Shown here piece after piece: positions 41,877 through 52,431 of a stretch of DNA of 64,000 bases. A program made the translations under genes and the position numbers. The stretch's first letter is position 1. Each line of letters begins with the position of its first letter. Source of the stretch: Jeotgalicoccus coquinae (GTDB lineage Bacteria > Bacillota > Bacilli > Staphylococcales > Salinicoccaceae). The notes under the pieces are model-generated. The model did not search any database. It was given only the letters and a program-made list of their open reading frames with translations, and was not told the origin of the DNA. Location: contig NZ_JACHFF010000003.1 of assembly GCF_014207425.1 (NCBI RefSeq), positions 204,975 through 268,974 of the forward strand, read 5' to 3'.

Positions 41877-42671
41877 ATGGCTGGATTACCAATTGGTTTA
41901 ACTGTTGCGGGAACTGATCCGACGGGAGGCGCGGGTGTATTTGCGGATTTGAAAACGATGCATTCGCGCGGCGTTTACGGTATGGCTGCGGTTACTTCAC
42001 TGACGGCGCAGAACACTTTAGGAGTTCAGGATGTTTACAATGTGCCGGCGGATTTTATCGATAAAGAACTGAACAGTATTTTTTCAGATGAAGTCCCGCA
42101 TGCGATGAAGACGGGCATGATTGCTGAAGCGGATATGATGACGGTGATTGCTGAATACGTTCGAAAGTACAATATTCCGTACGTGATGGATCCGGTAATG
42201 ATTGCCACGAGCGGAGACCGTCTGATGACGGATAATTCGGTGTCGACGCTGATTGAGACGCTGATTCCGATGGCACATATCGTTACGCCGAATCTTCACG
42301 AAGCGGAGAGTATTGCCAATATGAAGATTGAAACCGAAGATGATATTCATAAAGCGCTGAAAATATTTGTCGATGATATGGGTGCAGACAGTGTCATTAT
42401 AAAAGGCGGTCATCTGGAAGGTGATGCAACGGATTATTTATATGACGGCAGCACTATTTCAACGCTGTCGGCAAAACGGATCGATACGGATCAGACGCAC
42501 GGCACAGGCTGTACCTTCTCGGCGGTGCTGACTGCGGAGCTTGCAAAAGGACGAACGGCAGAAGAAGCGTTTAAAACAGGTAAAGCGTATATTACGAATG
42601 CGATTCAAAATTCACCCGGTATCGGCAAAGGCAGCGGACCGGTAAACCATTTCAGCTATAAAGGAGACTGA
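41877..42671 (+). CDS. thiD: hydroxymethylpyrimidine (phospho)kinase
   Basis: Phosphorylates HMP and HMP-phosphate to HMP-pyrophosphate for thiamine synthesis. 264 residues, ribokinase fold: substrate-binding GTDPTGGAGVFAD near the N-terminus and the anion hole with catalytic Asp in DQTHGTGCTFS. First gene after the TPP riboswitch. Ribosome site CAGGGGGA. Confidence 0.95.
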   Translation: MAGLPIGLTVAGTDPTGGAGVFADLKTMHSRGVYGMAAVTSLTAQNTLGVQDVYNVPADFIDKELNSIFSDEVPHAMKTGMIAEADMMTVIAEYVRKYNIPYVMDPVMIATSGDRLMTDNSVSTLIETLIPMAHIVTPNLHEAESIANMKIETEDDIHKALKIFVDDMGADSVIIKGGHLEGDATDYLYDGSTISTLSAKRIDTDQTHGTGCTFSAVLTAELAKGRTAEEAFKTGKAYITNAIQNSPGIGKGSGPVNHFSYKGD

Positions 42672-42676
42672 TTCAC

Positions 42677-43447
42677 ATGATTGAACAGTTAAGAAGAGAA
42701 CGTCCGCTTGTCGTCTGCGTTACTAACGATGTCGTTAAGCCGTTTACTGCAAACAGTCTGCTGTCACTTGGAGCATCTCCGATTATGAGCGGGGAGAAAA
42801 GTGAAGCGGCGGATATATTAAAACATGCGGGGGCACTGCTGTTAAATATCGGCACGTGTACTGAAGACAAGATCCCGCTGTATGAAGAAATGGCCCGCTG
42901 TGCAAACGAGTATAATATTCCGGTTGTGCTGGATCCGGTAGGTTACGGCGCATCGGCATTTCGCAGAAATTTAACGGATAAGCTGCTCGGTGAATACGAT
43001 ATTGCACTGGTGAAGGGGAACGCAGGGGAAATCCATGCTTTAAGCGGCCGGGAAGCAGTGTCTAAAGGCGTTGACTCCATCATAGAAGGGAATACACTGG
43101 ATATTGCGAAAGACGCACACGAGGTGTTAAACGTGCCTGTACTGGTGACCGGCGAAATGGATGCGTATGCTGACGGCAAAGAAAAAATGACGATGCACAA
43201 CGGTCATAAGTATCTCGAAGTGATTACAGGATCCGGCTGTGTGCTCGGTGCGATAACAGCTGCATTTTTAGCGTTGGAAAATAAATCGGACAGTATTGCC
43301 GATGCTGTCAGTCTCTACAATATTGCAGCGGAAAAAGCAGCCCGTTCGGCAACGGGACCGGGGACATTTGCAGCTAAGTTAATAGATGAGATTTATAACT
43401 TTAAAACAGAAGACTATAATGCGAGAAGAGTGGATGTTCATGAATAA
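42677..43447 (+). CDS. thiM: hydroxyethylthiazole kinase
   Basis: Phosphorylates the thiazole alcohol, a salvage step of thiamine synthesis. 256 residues, ribokinase-like: VTNDVVKPFTAN and GASPIMS near the N-terminus, DPVGYGAS mid-protein and the catalytic Cys/anion hole in ITGSGCVLGAI. 5 bases after thiD; overlaps thiE by 8 bases. Confidence 0.95.
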   Translation: MIEQLRRERPLVVCVTNDVVKPFTANSLLSLGASPIMSGEKSEAADILKHAGALLLNIGTCTEDKIPLYEEMARCANEYNIPVVLDPVGYGASAFRRNLTDKLLGEYDIALVKGNAGEIHALSGREAVSKGVDSIIEGNTLDIAKDAHEVLNVPVLVTGEMDAYADGKEKMTMHNGHKYLEVITGSGCVLGAITAAFLALENKSDSIADAVSLYNIAAEKAARSATGPGTFAAKLIDEIYNFKTEDYNARRVDVHE

Positions 43448-44054
43448 AGACATACTGAGACTGTACCTGATTGCGAGTTCAGCCAGCTTTAAAAATCCGC
43501 TCAAGGATCTGGAAACTGCATTTAATGCGGGTGTAACTTGTTTTCAGCTCCGTGAAAAGGGTGCTGATATTAAAAGAGGACAGGTATTGACGGACTTTGC
43601 ACGGGAAGTAAAGAAACTGTGCAGCCGGTATAATGTAACGTTCATTATAAACGATGATGTGAAACTGGCAGAAGCAGTTGAAGCAGACGGAATTCATATC
43701 GGACAGGACGACATAAATCCGGATATGCTGCCGGAGTACTTTAACAATAAAATTATCGGTCTGTCTGTCGGTAACTTAACAGAACTTAAATCAAGCAGTC
43801 TGGCCCGGGTATCGTATCTCGGTATCGGTCCGGTGTTCAGCACTTTATCGAAATCGGATGCAGGTGAAGCAATCGGCACGGACGGCTTACGGGAATTAGT
43901 AAATCATACGGAATTGCCGACGACAGCAATCGGAGGAATCACAGAAAAAAATTATAAAGAATGCCTGAAGAACGGGGCAGACGGGATTTGTGTTATCTCA
44001 GCAATTACCGGTTCAGACAATATTGAACAAACCGTGACAGCTTTGTTGCAGTAA
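43440..44054 (+). CDS. thiE: thiamine-phosphate synthase
   Basis: Joins HMP-pyrophosphate and thiazole-phosphate to thiamine phosphate. 204 residues, TIM barrel: QLREKGAD (pyrophosphate contact), NDDVKLAEAVEADGIHIGQDD (Mg site, split here by the eye) and the C-terminal AIGGI loop. ATG 43440 gives the usual N-terminus; in-frame ATG 43434 is possible. No thiG/thiC/tenA genes are present, so the operon is built for salvage. Confidence 0.94.
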   Translation: MNKDILRLYLIASSASFKNPLKDLETAFNAGVTCFQLREKGADIKRGQVLTDFAREVKKLCSRYNVTFIINDDVKLAEAVEADGIHIGQDDINPDMLPEYFNNKIIGLSVGNLTELKSSSLARVSYLGIGPVFSTLSKSDAGEAIGTDGLRELVNHTELPTTAIGGITEKNYKECLKNGADGICVISAITGSDNIEQTVTALLQ

Positions 44055-44153
44055 CTATGTGAAATATTAACCATATGGTATGAAATTGGTTTTTATACAC
44101 TTCTATTTATGGTACAATCTTTTTTATGTGAGATATTACTTAGAGGTGAAGAA

Positions 44154-45017
44154 ATGATTAAAAAGTGGCTATTACCAGCGTCTATGGTACTGGTACTATT
44201 CTTGGCAGGGTGTGACTATTCACAGCCTGAGAATAGAGACGGCTTCTTCTATAACACTCTTGTCCAGCCGATGGATTCGTTATTACACTGGCTTGGAGAT
44301 AATCTGGACAACAACTACGGTCTGGCTATTATCGTCATCACGCTGATTGTGAGACTGGCAATTTTCCCATTCATGATGCGTACATACAAAAATCAGATGA
44401 TGATGAGAGAAAAAATGAAGATTGTCAAACCAGAAATGGAAGCAATCCAGCAGCGCGTTAAAGTTGCAACAACGCAGGAAGAAAAAATGGCAGCCCAGCA
44501 GGAAATGATGGGTCTTTATAAGAAACACGATATTAACCCGCTTAACATGGGTTGCTTACCTATTCTTATTCAGATGCCGGTTGTTATGGCATTATACTTT
44601 GCATTACGATTCCCTTCCGATGGCGGAATAACAGCTCATCCTGATTTCTTATGGATGGAACTAACACAAACAGACTACTTCATGGTTGCAATTGCAGGTA
44701 TTGTATACGCAATTCAAGCATGGGTATCAACAAGATATGTATCAGAAGAACAGCGTAAACAAATGCAGTTATTCATGTACATTTCTCCAATAATGATTAT
44801 TTGGATTTCAGCGATTTCACCATCAGCACTCCCATTATACTGGGCAGTCGGCGGTATCTTCCTGATCTTCCAGACTTGGGCAGGTAACACATTCTACCGC
44901 AAGAAAGTTAATGAAGAAATGGCACCGATTATTGCAGCACACGAACGCGAACAAGCTGAAAAAGAAGCACGCGTTAAGAACGCTAAAGTTAAACCTAAGA
45001 AAAAGCGTAAGAAATAA
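44154..45017 (+). CDS. yidC: membrane protein insertase YidC/OxaA (lipoprotein form)
   Basis: Inserts and folds membrane proteins, alone or with SecYEG. 287 residues. A lipobox LAGC puts the lipidated Cys at position 20. Five membrane helices follow, with the conserved groove arginine R67 (TLIVRLAIFPF) and a cytoplasmic hairpin rich in Met/Lys/Glu. A basic C-tail (KVKPKKKRKK) suits ribosome contact. Ribosome site AGAGGTGA; the open frame upstream to 44109 is not used. ATP synthase subunit c in the same window is a classic YidC client. Confidence 0.95.
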   Translation: MIKKWLLPASMVLVLFLAGCDYSQPENRDGFFYNTLVQPMDSLLHWLGDNLDNNYGLAIIVITLIVRLAIFPFMMRTYKNQMMMREKMKIVKPEMEAIQQRVKVATTQEEKMAAQQEMMGLYKKHDINPLNMGCLPILIQMPVVMALYFALRFPSDGGITAHPDFLWMELTQTDYFMVAIAGIVYAIQAWVSTRYVSEEQRKQMQLFMYISPIMIIWISAISPSALPLYWAVGGIFLIFQTWAGNTFYRKKVNEEMAPIIAAHEREQAEKEARVKNAKVKPKKKRKK

Positions 45018-45034
45018 GCAGCAGCTAATTTTTG

Positions 45035-45069
45035 AGAGTAGAGTCCGATAAGGATTCTGCTCTTTTTTT
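45035..45069 (+). terminator. yidC terminator
   Basis: AGAGTAGAGTCC and GGATTCTGCTCT, 12-bp stem with two G-U pairs and loop GATAA, followed by seven T. Confidence 0.9.
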
Positions 45070-45097
45070 GTTCTGTTTTTGTGCTATCACCGTCAAT

Positions 45098-45130
45098 AAA
45101 AAATCCCCCGGGCGAAGATTCGCCCGGGGG
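45098..45130 (-). terminator. cls terminator
   Basis: CCCCCGGGCGAA and TTCGCCCGGGGG form a very GC-rich perfect stem; on the minus strand it is followed by TTTTTT. Back to back with the yidC terminator. Confidence 0.93.
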
Positions 45131-45142
45131 ACACATCCGATA

Positions 45143-46627
45143 TTACAATATCGGTGATATTAAGTTTGCGAGGCCTTCTTTCATCTTAATCCACAGCCCG
45201 CGGTTTTTATATTTATCTTCTGTGAGTATTTCACAATGTTTAATATCCGATTCAAATATTTTACGGTGTTTAATCGCTTCATCCTCATCGTACATAAATG
45301 CATTCACTTCAAAGTTTAAAATGAAGCTGCGGTTATCGAGGTTTGTCGTTCCGACTGATACCACTTCGTCATCGATAATAAATACTTTCTGATGGAGGAA
45401 ACCAGGCTGGTACATGTAAACTTCAGCACCCATTTTCATCAGGGAGCCGACGTTTGAGTATGTTGCCCAGTATACGAACGGATGGTCCGGAAAGCTCGGA
45501 ATCATAATTTTAACTCTGACTCCGGACAGTATCGCAATACGGATAGCTTCCATTATCGACTGATCTGGAATGAAATAGGGCGATTGAATGTGTATGGTTT
45601 TCTTCGCCTTGTAAATCATTTTCAGATAACCGTATTTAATCTGTTGATAATTTTCGTCGGGACCGCTTGAGGCAATCTGCATCGTTGTCCGGCCGACTGA
45701 ATCAATTTCAGGGAAGTAATGGTCTTCATGTTTCATATTGTTGCGTGTATCGTGAGAGTTCCAGTCCAGCATGAAGCGGAGCTGCAGTGATTTCACAGCG
45801 TTACCTTCAATGCGGAGGTGAGTGTCGCGCCAGTCGCCCATCTTAGGATCACGCCCGAGATACTCATCACCGACGTTCGCACCGCCGATGTAGCCGATTC
45901 TGCCGTCGATAACGACAATCTTGCGGTGGTTTCTGTTATTAATACGCGGATTGATTAGCGGCATCTTGCTCGGAAAGAATGCTTCGACCAGTCCGCCGGC
46001 ATTTCTTATATCACTGAAGTTTCTAAGCGATAAAGACCGGGAGCCGATGTCATCGTACAGAATGCGTACCGAGACACCTTCTTTTTGTTTCTTTAAGAGA
46101 GCTTTATACAGCTCCGTACCAATCTTATCCATTTTAAAAATATAATACTGGAAATGAATATGGTCTTCAGCTGCCTCGATATCTTTCAGCATCTGTGAGA
46201 ATTTTTTATTCATATCAATAAAAGTAGTTACGTCATTATTGCTTGTCACGAATGACTGGTTATTATAAAGCAGCATCTGAATTTGTTTCTTATGTTTCTC
46301 TGCGATCGGATTGGCGAATGTCAGACGGTTGTGTGTAATCTCTTCCAGCTGTTCGCTGACGAGATGTTCGAGTCCGACTTTGTCGTCCTCATCGAGTTTA
46401 AATAGTTCCTGACGGTAAATAGTGCGTCCGAAAAGCATGTAAAGCAGAAAGCCGACAATCGGCAGGAAGAATAATACTAAAACCCATGCCCAGACGCTCT
46501 GGGCGCTGCGGCGTTCAAGAAATACAAGCCCGCCGGCTAAGAGAAAGTTAACTATGAAAAGGATAACGGTAACGATTGTAATTACCGAGGCATCTGTAAT
46601 GTAAATGTCCAAAATCGGTATCTGCAT
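45143..46627 (-). CDS. cls: cardiolipin synthase
   Basis: Condenses two phosphatidylglycerols to cardiolipin at the membrane. 494 residues: two N-terminal membrane helices, then two phospholipase D repeats with HKD motifs HRKIVVIDGRIGYIGG (near 230) and HQKVFIIDDEVVSVGTTNLD (near 410). Minus strand, monocistronic, own terminator. S. aureus has two cls genes; this position corresponds to the cls2 locus. Start ATG follows AGAAGGTGG. Confidence 0.95.
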   Translation of the reverse strand: MQIPILDIYITDASVITIVTVILFIVNFLLAGGLVFLERRSAQSVWAWVLVLFFLPIVGFLLYMLFGRTIYRQELFKLDEDDKVGLEHLVSEQLEEITHNRLTFANPIAEKHKKQIQMLLYNNQSFVTSNNDVTTFIDMNKKFSQMLKDIEAAEDHIHFQYYIFKMDKIGTELYKALLKKQKEGVSVRILYDDIGSRSLSLRNFSDIRNAGGLVEAFFPSKMPLINPRINNRNHRKIVVIDGRIGYIGGANVGDEYLGRDPKMGDWRDTHLRIEGNAVKSLQLRFMLDWNSHDTRNNMKHEDHYFPEIDSVGRTTMQIASSGPDENYQQIKYGYLKMIYKAKKTIHIQSPYFIPDQSIMEAIRIAILSGVRVKIMIPSFPDHPFVYWATYSNVGSLMKMGAEVYMYQPGFLHQKVFIIDDEVVSVGTTNLDNRSFILNFEVNAFMYDEDEAIKHRKIFESDIKHCEILTEDKYKNRGLWIKMKEGLANLISPIL

Positions 46628-46749
46628 ATGTATCCACCTTCTTTGAAGTATAAAAGTTTGTCAGTCTGTAATAATTAATGTCTGAAAAGTATAGATAATT
46701 ATAGCATAAACGAGTACAATTAAGTTAGCCATAAAAAGGGAGTGTCAAT

Positions 46750-46899
46750 ATGCGCAAAAACGACAAAAGCAAAGTTAAAGAAGTCGTCCAGATGCTGCAT
46801 GAACTCGGTGTTAAAGTGACGGTTTCCAAATCAAGATTTGAAATTATGAATCGCATCGCAAATAAAGATCAGCTCAGACTGAAAGAAAATAATATTTAA
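46750..46899 (+). CDS. 49-residue conserved small protein
   Basis: Small basic protein (MRKNDKSKVKEVVQMLHELG...LKENNI), 49 residues, with an amphipathic helix-turn-helix-like pattern and no membrane segment. Strong ribosome site AAAAGGGAG, 8 bases before the ATG, and a terminator directly after the stop support it as a real gene. It lies divergent from cls and convergent to rodA; staphylococci have a small gene in this place. Function unknown. Confidence 0.72.
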   Translation: MRKNDKSKVKEVVQMLHELGVKVTVSKSRFEIMNRIANKDQLRLKENNI

Positions 46900-46902
46900 A
46901 AT

Positions 46903-46943
46903 AAAAACTGCTGAGGAGGGGTTATCCCTTTTCAGCAGTTTTT
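46903..46943. terminator. bidirectional terminator of the small gene and rodA
   Basis: AAAAACTGCTGA pairs with TCAGCAGTTTTT around an inner GGGG/CCCT stem. The right arm overlaps the rodA stop codon, and A/T ends serve both strands. Confidence 0.88.
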
Positions 46944-48138
46944 ATATGTTTTTAGAACTTTTGCTCAGGTGATGGAAATACATGCTGAGCATAATTCCGA
47001 CAGCAAGCATGTTGGCCCACAGTCCGCTTCCCCCGTAACTTATGAACGGCAGCGGAAGTCCTGTAATCGGCAGCAGTTGAATTGTCATACCGATATTCTG
47101 GATGATATGGAAGACAAGCAGTGCAAGATAGCCGATAATGAAATAAGCGGCAAAGCTGTCCGTCGCCATAAAGGCCATACGGATTAAGTGCATGACAAGC
47201 ATGAACAGTACGATAATAACAATTGTTGAACCGATAAACCCGAATTCCTCACCGATAATCGTAAAGATGAAATCGGTATGGTTTTCCGGAATATAAATGA
47301 TACCTTCCGTGTAACCTTTACCTGTTATCCCGCCGGAACCGATAGCAATCAGCGAGTTTGTCAGCTGGAATCCGCTGTCGGACTGGAAGTCTTCAGGTGT
47401 AATCCACGAATAAATACGCTCGAACTGATAAGGATGAATGCCTAAATAGCGTTCAAGTAAATCCGGACGGTATAAAATACCGAGTATCAGTGCAAGACCG
47501 GTCGATGCCGCAACGGAAAGTGTCGGGATAATCAGCCACCAGCTGATACCTGAAACGACAACAAGTCCAAGGAAGATAGCAATCATTACGAGTACAGTTC
47601 CAAGGTCATTCTGCAGCAGGATGAAGAGCATCGGCGGAATAGAGACTAAAATCAGTTTTAACAGCAGTCTCAGGTCCATCGATAACGTATTCGTTAATTT
47701 ATATTTATTGTGCTGGCTGATAACGTAAGCCATTGTTAAAATATAAATGATTTTAACGAACTCAGACGGCTGGATACTGAAAAATCCGAACTGGTACCAG
47801 CTTTTCGCACCATTAATAATCGGTGTGATTGACGACACGGGTGCAATATATAAAATAACAAGACTCAGAACACCCAGTATGTACAATGCCCATGTATAGT
47901 TTTTTATCAGTTTAAACGGCACCAGCATCAGGCCGAATGCAAGAAAGAAACCCAAACCGTAAAACGCAATCTGCCGGGTGCTGAAGTCAGTGCCGTACTG
48001 GCCGCTGGTCATCGCCGAACTGATTGATACCACACTGATTGCCGCAAGCAGCAGGATTAAGATAATCAGAATCCAGTCGATGCGTGCAAAGAAGTTTGAA
48101 TTTTGACGTGTATATTTATTATTACTCAAGAAAGTCAC
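46942..48138 (-). CDS. rodA: SEDS-family peptidoglycan polymerase, RodA/FtsW type
   Basis: 398 residues, ten membrane helices. SEDS proteins polymerise lipid II into glycan strands with a partner class B PBP. The conserved stretches are the GxxxW-like loop after helix 4, the periplasmic YRPDLLERYLGIHPYQ region and the C-terminal GLPLPFISYGGSGLWANM. Overall it fits RodA more than FtsW because of the short N-terminus and that C-terminal motif. Minus strand, divergent from murF with 85 bases between. Minus-strand start follows TAGGTGAC, a weak ribosome site. Confidence 0.92.
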   Translation of the reverse strand: MTFLSNNKYTRQNSNFFARIDWILIILILLLAAISVVSISSAMTSGQYGTDFSTRQIAFYGLGFFLAFGLMLVPFKLIKNYTWALYILGVLSLVILYIAPVSSITPIINGAKSWYQFGFFSIQPSEFVKIIYILTMAYVISQHNKYKLTNTLSMDLRLLLKLILVSIPPMLFILLQNDLGTVLVMIAIFLGLVVVSGISWWLIIPTLSVAASTGLALILGILYRPDLLERYLGIHPYQFERIYSWITPEDFQSDSGFQLTNSLIAIGSGGITGKGYTEGIIYIPENHTDFIFTIIGEEFGFIGSTIVIIVLFMLVMHLIRMAFMATDSFAAYFIIGYLALLVFHIIQNIGMTIQLLPITGLPLPFISYGGSGLWANMLAVGIMLSMYFHHLSKSSKNI

Positions 48139-48223
48139 CTAATTCATTTAGAAATCATGACATTTAGTATACAACTAATTTATAATTATAAACAGTAAAT
48201 ACAAATATTTAGGATGAAAAATT

Positions 48224-49576
48224 ATGATAAAAGCTACGATTGAACAAATAGCAAAATTCACCGGCGGTACGATGAACAGCCGTGCAGCGGATATGAAATC
48301 AAATGTAATTAAAGGTGTATCAATCGATACACGTACTATAGAAGAAAACAATTTGTTCATTCCTTTTAAAGGCGAACACGCAGACGGACACAGATTTATT
48401 GATATGGCATTTTCAAAAGGTGCAGGTGTTACGCTGAGCGAACAGCCGCCGGAGGAATCCCGCTATCCGGTAATTCACGTTACAGACGGACAGAAAGCAC
48501 TGCAGGATATTGCGGAAGCATATTTAAACATTGTTAATCCGGCTGTAATTGCTGTTACAGGATCAAATGGTAAGACGACGACGAAAGATATGCTGGAATG
48601 TGTACTGAACAAGAAATATAAAGTGCAGAAAACACCCGGTAACTTTAATAATGAAATCGGCATGCCGCTGACTGTTTTACAATTAGATGAAGATACTGAA
48701 ATATCTATTCTGGAAATGGGTATGGATAAAGTGGGGGACATAAATTTCCTGAGCAGAATGGCGAAGCCGGATATTGCGGTGATTACGAGCGTCGGTGAAT
48801 CCCATATTGAAATGCTGGGATCCAGAGAAAACATTGCCGGAGCAAAATACGAAATCGTCGATTATTTAAAAGACGACGGCACGTTTATCTATTCCAAAGA
48901 TTACCCGCTGCTTGATGCGATTGTTAAGCAGGACACGGCATATGAAATTAAGACGGCAGGACTGCTGGAAGTCAATGATTATACAATCGGTAAGGTAATG
49001 GAAGATGATAACGGCACGCACTTTACTTTTAAAGACGTACAGTTTGATATTCCGCAGCTCGGTATTCACAATGCACTGAATGCATCACTTGCGGTGCTTG
49101 CCGGGGAAAAACTCGGAGTGTCATTAGAAGAAGCACGTGAGAATCTTGCGGACCTTGAAGTGACAAGCATGAGAATGGAGCGCATTGCTCATCCGAATGG
49201 CACGCTGATTGTGAACGATGCGTACAATGCGTCGAAAGCGAGTATGATCAGCGCTGTCGACACTGTCGGCCGTATGCATCACACAGATAAAATTCTCGTG
49301 CTGGCTGATATTCTGGAGCTTGGAGATTACAAACAGGAACTGCATGAAGATGTTGCACACTTTATTAATGAAGAAACTTATCAATTTACGAAGATTTATA
49401 CGTTCGGCGGCGGTGCGAAATATATCCATGACGCTTTAACGATGGAAGACAAAGAACATACGTCATCGATAGAAGAATTGAAAAACAAAGTACAAAAGCA
49501 TTTTAATGAAGATACAGTAATTCTGCTGAAAGGATCACGCGGTATGGCTGTCGAGAGGGTGATTGACGATATCTAA
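48224..49576 (+). CDS. murF: UDP-MurNAc-tripeptide--D-Ala-D-Ala ligase
   Basis: Adds D-Ala-D-Ala to the cytoplasmic peptidoglycan precursor. 450 residues: N-terminal UDP-binding domain, central ATPase with TGSNGKTTTKD (near residues 110-120), then the C-terminal ligase domain (NDAYNASKASM). In Staphylococcus ddl (D-Ala-D-Ala ligase) lies just upstream; here rodA is there instead. The next gene overlaps by 14 bases. Confidence 0.96.
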   Translation: MIKATIEQIAKFTGGTMNSRAADMKSNVIKGVSIDTRTIEENNLFIPFKGEHADGHRFIDMAFSKGAGVTLSEQPPEESRYPVIHVTDGQKALQDIAEAYLNIVNPAVIAVTGSNGKTTTKDMLECVLNKKYKVQKTPGNFNNEIGMPLTVLQLDEDTEISILEMGMDKVGDINFLSRMAKPDIAVITSVGESHIEMLGSRENIAGAKYEIVDYLKDDGTFIYSKDYPLLDAIVKQDTAYEIKTAGLLEVNDYTIGKVMEDDNGTHFTFKDVQFDIPQLGIHNALNASLAVLAGEKLGVSLEEARENLADLEVTSMRMERIAHPNGTLIVNDAYNASKASMISAVDTVGRMHHTDKILVLADILELGDYKQELHEDVAHFINEETYQFTKIYTFGGGAKYIHDALTMEDKEHTSSIEELKNKVQKHFNEDTVILLKGSRGMAVERVIDDI

Positions 49577-50276
49577 AATCGGAGTGCTGTTTTTACACGG
49601 TTATACAGGCGGAAGATATGAGCTTGAGCCGGCATTTCAGTATTTAAAAAAACGCTATGACTTTGAATATGAGTTCCCCCAGTATCCAGGTCATGGCACG
49701 ACGCTGAATTTATCTTCGGTTACAGGCGATGACTGGTACCGGGAAGCGGAACGGGCATATTTCAACCTGGCATCGCGCACCGATAAAATATACGTCATCG
49801 GCTTTTCGATGGGCGGAGTGTTCGCGAGCTTTATCGCCCAAAATTATCCGGTTGAAAAACTGGTTTTAATTGCACCTGCATTCGACCACACCAAATTAAG
49901 CAGACTGAACAGATTGAAACTGTCACCGTCAGGAGTAAATGACCATTTTAAATTGAATATGATGGCGAGAGTAAGACCGCGTCTGAAAAACATTCCCATC
50001 AGAGCGGTGAAAGAGTTTATTAAGATTGTCGACTCAAAAATCGGCGATCTTGAAAGTATTACGTGCGATACGCTGCTTATTCACGGAAAGATTGATCTGC
50101 TTGTCCCGTATGAGACAAGCATAGAAGCCGAGAAGAAAATACCGCAGTCAAAACTAATACTAATGGAGCACACCCCCCACCTGATAATGTTCACTCAGGA
50201 CAAGCAGCTGGAACTCAATATTCTTGTTGAGAGATTTTTATTTCTTGACATCGGATTAAAACATCTTGTGGATTAA
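49563..50276 (+). CDS. alpha/beta hydrolase, carboxylesterase-like
   Basis: 237 residues. Oxyanion motif LFLHGYTGG near residue 10, nucleophile elbow GFSMGG near 82 (Ser), Asp in HGKIDLLVP and His in EHTPHLI near 210. It resembles monoacylglycerol or carboxyl esterases (Est30 type) of Gram-positives. The TTG start overlaps murF and sits at the end of GAGAGGGTGA; GTG 49584 is an alternative. Coupled to murF, but no envelope substrate can be inferred. Confidence 0.85.
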   Translation: MTISKIGVLFLHGYTGGRYELEPAFQYLKKRYDFEYEFPQYPGHGTTLNLSSVTGDDWYREAERAYFNLASRTDKIYVIGFSMGGVFASFIAQNYPVEKLVLIAPAFDHTKLSRLNRLKLSPSGVNDHFKLNMMARVRPRLKNIPIRAVKEFIKIVDSKIGDLESITCDTLLIHGKIDLLVPYETSIEAEKKIPQSKLILMEHTPHLIMFTQDKQLELNILVERFLFLDIGLKHLVD

Positions 50277-50294
50277 AGTGTTAAGTGTTACTAT
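50266..50294 (+). promoter_or_regulatory. probable cshA promoter
   Basis: TTGTGG, 17-base spacer, TACTAT at the very end of the esterase gene, giving a leader of about 42 bases. Confidence 0.55.
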
Positions 50295-50339
50295 GGAGAA
50301 GTTGTACATGCGAGAAATGAAATAGTCAAAGGAGACTAA

Positions 50340-51869
<1,530 letters not shown>

Positions 51870-51881
51870 TATTTATAATTG

Positions 51882-51912
51882 AAGCATTCACTTTTTAAGT
51901 GAATGCTTTTTT
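51882..51912 (+). terminator. cshA terminator
   Basis: AAGCATTCACTT-TTT-AAGTGAATGCTT, perfect 12-bp stem, followed by further T. Confidence 0.93.
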
Positions 51913-51966
51913 ATGTTTTCTGAGTGTTGTATCATAGAGGTAAACTAACAGTTGGAAGGGTTGCTT

Positions 51967-52431
51967 ATGATAGAGTTGAACGAACGCGTCAGACCGTATA
52001 TGACGGTCAAAGCATTATTAGTATGGGTAACCAGTATTCTTATATTTTCAGCAGCCGGTTTTGCAGTACATTTCTTTTCGTGGCCGGTCTGGCTGTATTA
52101 TATTTTTATCGCCCTGCTCGTATTGGAACTCGCGGGATTTATTTTTTTAAGACCGTGGATTTATACCAAAGTGACATCATATGAACTGCTCGAAGACAGA
52201 ATTATCGTCAGACAGGGCTTCTTTACAGTAAAGACACAGATGATTCCGTTAAAAAGAGCGCAGGGCGTCGAGTTTAAAACAGGTCCTTTGTCGAGAAAAT
52301 ATGATCTTGCAGGGCTCCGTATTAAAACGGCGGGAATCGGCATCGATATGCCTCCGCTCCAGACTGATGAAGCCAGAACTTTAAAAACGGCTGTCATCGA
52401 TATCGTAAAGGAGGAAAATACAGATGTATAA
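51967..52431 (+). CDS. bacterial PH-domain membrane protein, YdbS-like (first)
   Basis: 154 residues: two membrane helices near the N-terminus (about 15-60) and one bPH2 domain with the usual VTSYELLEDRIIVRQGFF core and MIPLKRAQGVEF strand. ATG 51967 has GGAAGGG upstream. Overlaps the next gene by 8 bases. In Bacillus ydbS-ydbT precede acpS and affect sensitivity to some bacteriocins and antimicrobials. Function here unknown. Confidence 0.85.
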   Translation: MIELNERVRPYMTVKALLVWVTSILIFSAAGFAVHFFSWPVWLYYIFIALLVLELAGFIFLRPWIYTKVTSYELLEDRIIVRQGFFTVKTQMIPLKRAQGVEFKTGPLSRKYDLAGLRIKTAGIGIDMPPLQTDEARTLKTAVIDIVKEENTDV

